Below are positions 13,790-17,954 of a stretch of DNA of 17,954 nt, in pieces. This DNA is from Woeseiaceae bacterium (GTDB lineage: Bacteria; Pseudomonadota; Gammaproteobacteria; Steroidobacterales; Woeseiaceae): positions 1-17,954 of the forward strand of contig JALHUQ010000297.1 of assembly GCA_022866645.1 (NCBI GenBank), given 5' to 3'. The position numbers and the translations under genes were made by a program. Below the pieces are notes generated by a model that saw only the letters and a program-made list of their open reading frames with translations, was not told the DNA's origin and ran no database searches. Positions within the stretch are counted from its first letter, which is position 1. Every line of letters starts with the position of its first letter.

Positions 13790-16429
13790 TTACTGAACCA
13801 GCGTGGCTGCGCTTCCGAGTACGGAGGCACAAACACCCTTGGCAATCGCACGCGTATCGCTGGTACCCGCGAGCAGTCTGTCGATAAGGTTACTTGGACG
13901 GTTGCCGGCACCAGCAAATGCTGCGGCTTCGTCATAGACGAGCGCATAGCTAGGTTGCGACAACAACTGCGGTCCACCCGATGTCTGGCCGACCGCACGC
14001 GCAATGAGCGGATCGACAAAGTTGAGTCGATTGGCGACATTGAATGCGGTGGCTGCAGGTAAGTCGAAGTCGAACGATGTCCAGACGACACCTTCCGCGC
14101 GCGGGTTCGGATTTGCATTGGAACCGATGGCCGCATCGCAATACTGAATGGCGAGCTGCGCGATTGCGACCTGGTGCGACGAGAGGAATGTGTTGATGTC
14201 CTCAACGGCCGGCAATGACTGCCTGAGCTCCTGGTAGGTCTCGTCGACGTGTGCGCCGGTATCCCCGGAGTCGTTGGTATAGGTCATCCGGCGATTGACC
14301 CCGAGTATTGCGGCGTAGCTCGCATCAATCTCGTCGAAGGTGCGCACACCGATACTTGAGGCATCATCGAAGTCTGTCGGTGTTACCACCAACATTGGAT
14401 CATCCGGACGATTAAACAGGGTGCCGTTGATATCGTCGAAAGTCAGGAAGAACTGATCGTCTTCCGGCCCTTTCTCTAAAGGAACAACGGCGCCAAGAAC
14501 CGACAGTGGCTGGCCCAACTCCTCGTTCAAGGTGGAATCCGTGCTCTGGTCCATGTGTGCGTACGACTGGCCGACGTTAATTTCCTGACCGTTCATGGCG
14601 AGGTGTAGGCCTTTAATCGTCACGTTGTCTCGAGCGACACCATCCAGCGTTACGAAGTGTGGCTTATCGAACAAGTACGCAAATGTATCGAACTGCTGTG
14701 CTTCGAACAGTATGAATGAGGTATCCACCGGTGCGCCTATGCGTTCTGAAATATCGAACAGCATGTAGAAGCGCTCACCGACACCGGCATCGAAGTTCTG
14801 CGTAACCTGTTCCTGCGTTAACGCCCGTCGATGAACAGCGGCGAGGCGGAATGTGCCCTGCCAAAGTCCGTCACTGGACGCTTCGTTACCCAGAATCATC
14901 GCGAAGTTGTCCTGCCAATCGACCAGGGTGCCGCCAGGAATCGGGTCCACATCAGAGACGAGATTACCGTTCACATAAATCTTGCGGCCGTTGATCGGGT
15001 CGTACGTTGCAACGACGTGCTGCAGAGTCGCTTGCAATACTTCATCCATCGAGGGCGTCGAGTGCGCCGGATCACCGTCCAGACCCATATAAGGGAGGTT
15101 GGTCATCGGATCTATAGCGTTATGGCGCAACAGGAAGTCGTAGTCATACAGCGTCTGTTGCAGGGCAAAGTTTCGTGCCATCGGGCCAGCCGAGAAACTC
15201 ATGATCTGGGCCATTTCCTGAGTGACGTTCGCAGGAACTACCCAAGCTTCTATCGAGAACTCGCCTGACTCTTTCAATACGTCGTGCAGTTTCTTACTGG
15301 CTGTGGTCGAGGCCTGAGCCTTGCCTGGGCCCTGCGCCATGTTGGCACCGATCGTAATACCCCAGCCGCCAAACCAGCTGACGTCGCCAAAGAAATCCAG
15401 ATCGATAGCTGGATCAACACCGCTGGTGTCAAACGTGGTGAGGCCGTTACCGGTTTGGAATTCCCAGAGAGCGATCTGCACATCTTCATAGCGGTTGCCG
15501 CCAGACGCGAGTGTACCGTCGGTCAGGTGAATTGCTCGACTGGTGATGAGAGCGGGATCTACGACCGTCGCACTGATGCCGTTCGCGAATGCCGTGAGTG
15601 CTGCAATCATTTCCACTTCTGCCGTCGGGCAGTCGTTGTTCCAGCAGTTATGTGACTCACCGGAGACCATCGGGTTCGGACTGACCTTGATGGCGAATCG
15701 TGAATCGGCCGGTGTGTCGAGGTTGATTTTTGACTTAGCGGCTTCGTATGCAACGTTGATATCCCCGTCCGCAAAGTACGGTTGTTGGGCTGTTGCTGAT
15801 TCCGAGCTGTGACAACCATCGCAATACTCTTTCAGTATTGGTGTGTACACAAATTGCTCGAACGCTGTCGTCGTAAGCGGGAAATTCTTGCTGTCAGCCG
15901 GATTTTGCGACGTCGGCGGCGTCAGCACGATCTGGCGACCGCCGCCGGCTGTATCACCTACCCAGTTTTCGATCCAGGTTGTCATGATGGAGCCACAGAC
16001 ACCGGGATCTTCTACCCAGCAATTGTGCCTTTCCGTCTTGGAACTGACTTTTTCGACAATACGTGACAGCGAAGGCTGAACCTGGTCGACGACAGTAACC
16101 GCCGCTTTGTACGCCTCGTTGATGTCGTCGTTTCGAACAAACATTGGCAGTTGACCAACGGTCTCGTTATGGCAGTTGCCGCAACGGTCTGTTGTCTTGG
16201 CATTTGACCAGAATTCCTGTTGAAACTTCAGAACTTCCGGGCTTTCGGCTGCCGGACCGGTATAGGTTGTATTGTTGCCATTGCCTGGCGCCTGTGCCGC
16301 TGGATTGGCGGTCGTTGCAGCACCGCCACCACACGCTGCGAGCAGCAGTGTTGCAAACAGTGGCGCAACGCCGGACCGCAGTAACTTGCTCATCCGGGCC
16401 TGGGTAGCAATTCCGATTGCCTTAGTCAT
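13790..16429 (-). CDS. Lipoprotein with two tandem c-type haem modules and a LamG-like domain
   Basis: An 879-residue exported protein. The start at 16429 is chosen because GGGAG (16442-16438) lies 8 nt before it; ATG 16435 would leave only 2 nt. The signal peptide ends in lipobox LAAC (Cys33), followed by a Gly/Ala/Asn-rich linker. Two similar modules follow. Module one has CGNCH (Cys83, Cys86, His87) and HNCW (135-138); module two has CDGCH (Cys203, Cys206, His207) and HNCW (260-263). Each has a DINxAYxAA helix and a KVS segment between the motifs and a further Cys after HNCW. Residues about 318-550 form a LamG/concanavalin-like domain (FSIEAWVVPANV, LQHVVATYDPINGRKIYVNGNLV, FRLAAVHRRALTQEQV). 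The remaining about 330 residues are unassigned. It is probably a periplasm-facing, lipid-anchored electron carrier or enzyme; its function is unknown. Confidence 0.82.
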   Translation of the reverse strand: MTKAIGIATQARMSKLLRSGVAPLFATLLLAACGGGAATTANPAAQAPGNGNNTTYTGPAAESPEVLKFQQEFWSNAKTTDRCGNCHNETVGQLPMFVRNDDINEAYKAAVTVVDQVQPSLSRIVEKVSSKTERHNCWVEDPGVCGSIMTTWIENWVGDTAGGGRQIVLTPPTSQNPADSKNFPLTTTAFEQFVYTPILKEYCDGCHSSESATAQQPYFADGDINVAYEAAKSKINLDTPADSRFAIKVSPNPMVSGESHNCWNNDCPTAEVEMIAALTAFANGISATVVDPALITSRAIHLTDGTLASGGNRYEDVQIALWEFQTGNGLTTFDTSGVDPAIDLDFFGDVSWFGGWGITIGANMAQGPGKAQASTTASKKLHDVLKESGEFSIEAWVVPANVTQEMAQIMSFSAGPMARNFALQQTLYDYDFLLRHNAIDPMTNLPYMGLDGDPAHSTPSMDEVLQATLQHVVATYDPINGRKIYVNGNLVSDVDPIPGGTLVDWQDNFAMILGNEASSDGLWQGTFRLAAVHRRALTQEQVTQNFDAGVGERFYMLFDISERIGAPVDTSFILFEAQQFDTFAYLFDKPHFVTLDGVARDNVTIKGLHLAMNGQEINVGQSYAHMDQSTDSTLNEELGQPLSVLGAVVPLEKGPEDDQFFLTFDDINGTLFNRPDDPMLVVTPTDFDDASSIGVRTFDEIDASYAAILGVNRRMTYTNDSGDTGAHVDETYQELRQSLPAVEDINTFLSSHQVAIAQLAIQYCDAAIGSNANPNPRAEGVVWTSFDFDLPAATAFNVANRLNFVDPLIARAVGQTSGGPQLLSQPSYALVYDEAAAFAGAGNRPSNLIDRLLAGTSDTRAIAKGVCASVLGSAATLVQ

Positions 16430-16441
16430 TATCATGTCTCC

Positions 16442-17677
16442 CTACTGGCCCATGCAGTAAACGGCGGTATCGGCGAAGACCTGCTTCATCCGATAGCCGG
16501 TTCCGCGGAACGTAGCAGTAATCTGATTAACCTTGCCGTTGTCAGGCAGGTCTGGCTCGCGCAGGCACACCGCGCGGAATACTTTCTTGACCTGACAGGC
16601 CGCAAATGCCTGGCTGTTGCCAAGCTCAGCCCCGAGCGATCGCGCTCCATCTCCAGAGCTGGGTCCTGTAGAATCGATAAAGAGGTAGGAGTTTTGTCCC
16701 TTGCGCCAGTAATTGTCCCAGTGATCGTCCGGTGTGCGATAACCCTGCGGGAAATTCAGGTCATTGTTGAAATACTTGTCCTGCACGACTCCCGGCGTGT
16801 ACTGCAAGGACATGCTATTCACTTCGTCATAATCGTAATACGCGAACGCCTGCGCCATGGGATCCATGCCGGTGTGACAGCCAATACAGTTGTTCAGATA
16901 CAGGCGGCTGTCGCCACCCGGGCTGCGGCTTACATCCTGGCGAATACGGTCAGGCGCCAGCGCGGGATCGTGCAACTGTTCCATATCGCTGCAAAAATGG
17001 TTGAGCATTGTGAAGCGGAACATGGCGCGGTTGGTGCCTGCGACGAAAAACGCTTCTGCCGCAGCGCGTGATGTCAAAACACCGGCTGCCGCGGTCGGCG
17101 GAATGTTGTTGATCAGTGATTGTTGTGTGGGCACCAACTCATCGCGCAGATTGATATTGTTGGATTCCAATTGCGCGTAGTGGTCATTGTTATTCGCAGC
17201 AGGCGGAGCAGCAACGATGCCATTGCGGCCGACATACGTAATGTCACGGGACAGCAGTTGGTTGAACGGTTCGTCGTCACGAATCAAACCGATAACGGTC
17301 GCGATGTAGTCATTCAAAGGCACGAAGACCGAGCGATCGCGATTCGTCCAGGGCGCAGCGAAGTTCTTTAGCGTGACGTTGTAGAAATTCACGTCTTTCA
17401 TGGCGATATAGGCAGCACATTCAGCTGCTGGGTCAACGCCCGTCAGTTGGAAGCTTGCGCATTCCGGATTGGTTCCTGCCATTGCGCTTTCCAGATCTGA
17501 CATGACCGCGGCGCTCGGCGGAACACCGGCAAGACGATCGTGTATGCGTCTGGCCTGTTCTCTATCACCAGCGTTCGCAGGCAGTACGAGAACTACACTT
17601 AGTAGTCCTGCGAAAGCGAAGCGAGACAAGATTCCGAAAATGTCGTCCATGGTTTTCTTCCACATCCTGTTATTCAT
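16442..17677 (-). CDS. Exported mono-haem cytochrome c, DUF1592/DUF1588/DUF1585-like
   Basis: A 411-residue protein with a Sec signal peptide ending in VLPANA (cut after Ala36). Translation could also begin at Met10 (17650), where GGAAG lies 6 nt upstream, but the longer form has a more basic n-region. EPFNQLLSRDITYVG (136-150) and AGVLTSRAAAEAFFVAGTNRAMFRF (198-222) resemble the DUF1592/DUF1588 block. The haem motif CIGCH (Cys264, Cys267, His268) is followed by TGMDPMAQAFAYYDYDE, matching the family's C-x-x-C-H...MDPxGFAFExFD pattern. LGNSQAFAACQVKKVFRAVCLREPD near 352-376 is DUF1585-like. Such proteins are known mostly from planctomycete-type cytochrome clusters and lack a settled function. 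It is the first gene of the operon; its TAG stop overlaps the ribosome site of the next gene, so translation is probably coupled. Confidence 0.78.
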   Translation of the reverse strand: MNNRMWKKTMDDIFGILSRFAFAGLLSVVLVLPANAGDREQARRIHDRLAGVPPSAAVMSDLESAMAGTNPECASFQLTGVDPAAECAAYIAMKDVNFYNVTLKNFAAPWTNRDRSVFVPLNDYIATVIGLIRDDEPFNQLLSRDITYVGRNGIVAAPPAANNNDHYAQLESNNINLRDELVPTQQSLINNIPPTAAAGVLTSRAAAEAFFVAGTNRAMFRFTMLNHFCSDMEQLHDPALAPDRIRQDVSRSPGGDSRLYLNNCIGCHTGMDPMAQAFAYYDYDEVNSMSLQYTPGVVQDKYFNNDLNFPQGYRTPDDHWDNYWRKGQNSYLFIDSTGPSSGDGARSLGAELGNSQAFAACQVKKVFRAVCLREPDLPDNGKVNQITATFRGTGYRMKQVFADTAVYCMGQ

Positions 17678-17954
17678 ATCGTTTCTGCTCGTAGGTCAGT
17701 GTTCGTTCAATCTGGCCGTTCAATGTTGCCAAACTCCTGGCTGAATCACCGTGAAGGCACTCACAATCCATGAATTGCTTGTTATCGAATGCAGCGAATT
17801 CAGGTCACTCGTAAACCATGAAGCAAGTGCCGTGCCAGCCTTGCCGAGAACGTGCAGATACTTCATTAAGTCTTTTAAAAACAACCAGGTATGTAGGATC
17901 CATACGCAATGTCCGAAGCTGCGATATGTCAACTGACTGTCGGCAGTACCGCAC
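17678..17954. other. Upstream region of the cytochrome operon, no gene seen
   Basis: This 277-base end of the window shows no convincing gene. Small open frames on both strands lack family resemblance. It should contain the promoter of the leftward operon. A minus-strand TTGACA (17932-17927) is a perfect -35 hexamer but has no matching -10 at 16-18 bases, so no promoter is called. No repeats or strong hairpins were seen. Confidence 0.5.

Noticed and set aside
17904..17932. Possible promoter using the perfect minus-strand TTGACA at 17932-17927
   Set aside because: No acceptable -10 hexamer was found at 16, 17 or 18 bases, so the match to the -35 alone is not enough.
17720..17936. Small opposing reading frames of 61-70 codons at the right edge
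   Set aside because: Neither shows a ribosome site, composition or motif typical of a gene; they occupy what should be the operon promoter region.

Overview
The window reads as chromosomal DNA of a free-living, respiring gammaproteobacterium. Supporting signs are a PA0069-type radical SAM gene under a textbook gammaproteobacterial LexA box, an Azotobacter FdI-type 7Fe ferredoxin, an NAD-type malic enzyme, and cassettes of Tat- or Sec-exported c-type cytochrome proteins. The mix (haloalkane dehalogenase, HSL-type esterase, exported cytochromes) would suit a marine or sediment lineage such as Woeseiaceae-like bacteria, but that placement is inference. Genes are densely packed on both strands. 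No RNA genes, insertion sequences, CRISPR arrays or phage genes are visible.

Layout. (1) 1-1409, minus strand: a PA0069-family radical SAM protein cut by the left window edge, with a near-perfect SOS box lying over its promoter, and a small glycine-zipper lipoprotein upstream of it. (2) 1483-2397, plus: a cation diffusion facilitator of the SLC30A9 (ZnT9)-like type, convergent with (3) 4457-2399, minus: a rhomboid protease followed by a membrane-anchored major-royal-jelly/yellow-type beta-propeller. (4) 4551-8819, plus: a tightly packed run of an exported START-like protein, a NUDT19-like Nudix hydrolase, a LACTB2-like metallo-hydrolase, NAD malic enzyme and ferredoxin FdxA; the first three genes overlap. 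(5) 8837-10675: a subfamily-I haloalkane dehalogenase (minus) and an HSL-family alpha/beta hydrolase (plus), divergent with only 21 bp between their starts. (6) 10691-12058, minus: a methyltransferase with a Trm112-like zinc ribbon in front and a PqqD-like domain behind. (7) 12134-17677, minus: a three-gene operon ending in a strong intrinsic terminator.

The three-gene operon is the most unusual part. Its first gene is a Sec-exported mono-haem protein resembling the DUF1592/DUF1588/DUF1585 family. The second is a large lipoprotein with two tandem c-haem modules and a LamG-like domain. The third is a Tat-exported, strongly diverged DUF1501-like protein. In planctomycetes, related cytochrome and DUF1501 genes sit together and are poorly understood. 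Here the set is compact, spaced by 12-27 bp, and closed by its own terminator, so it looks like one periplasmic redox or enzyme complex of unknown substrate.

The SOS box in front of the radical SAM gene is the clearest regulatory signal and links that gene to the DNA damage response.
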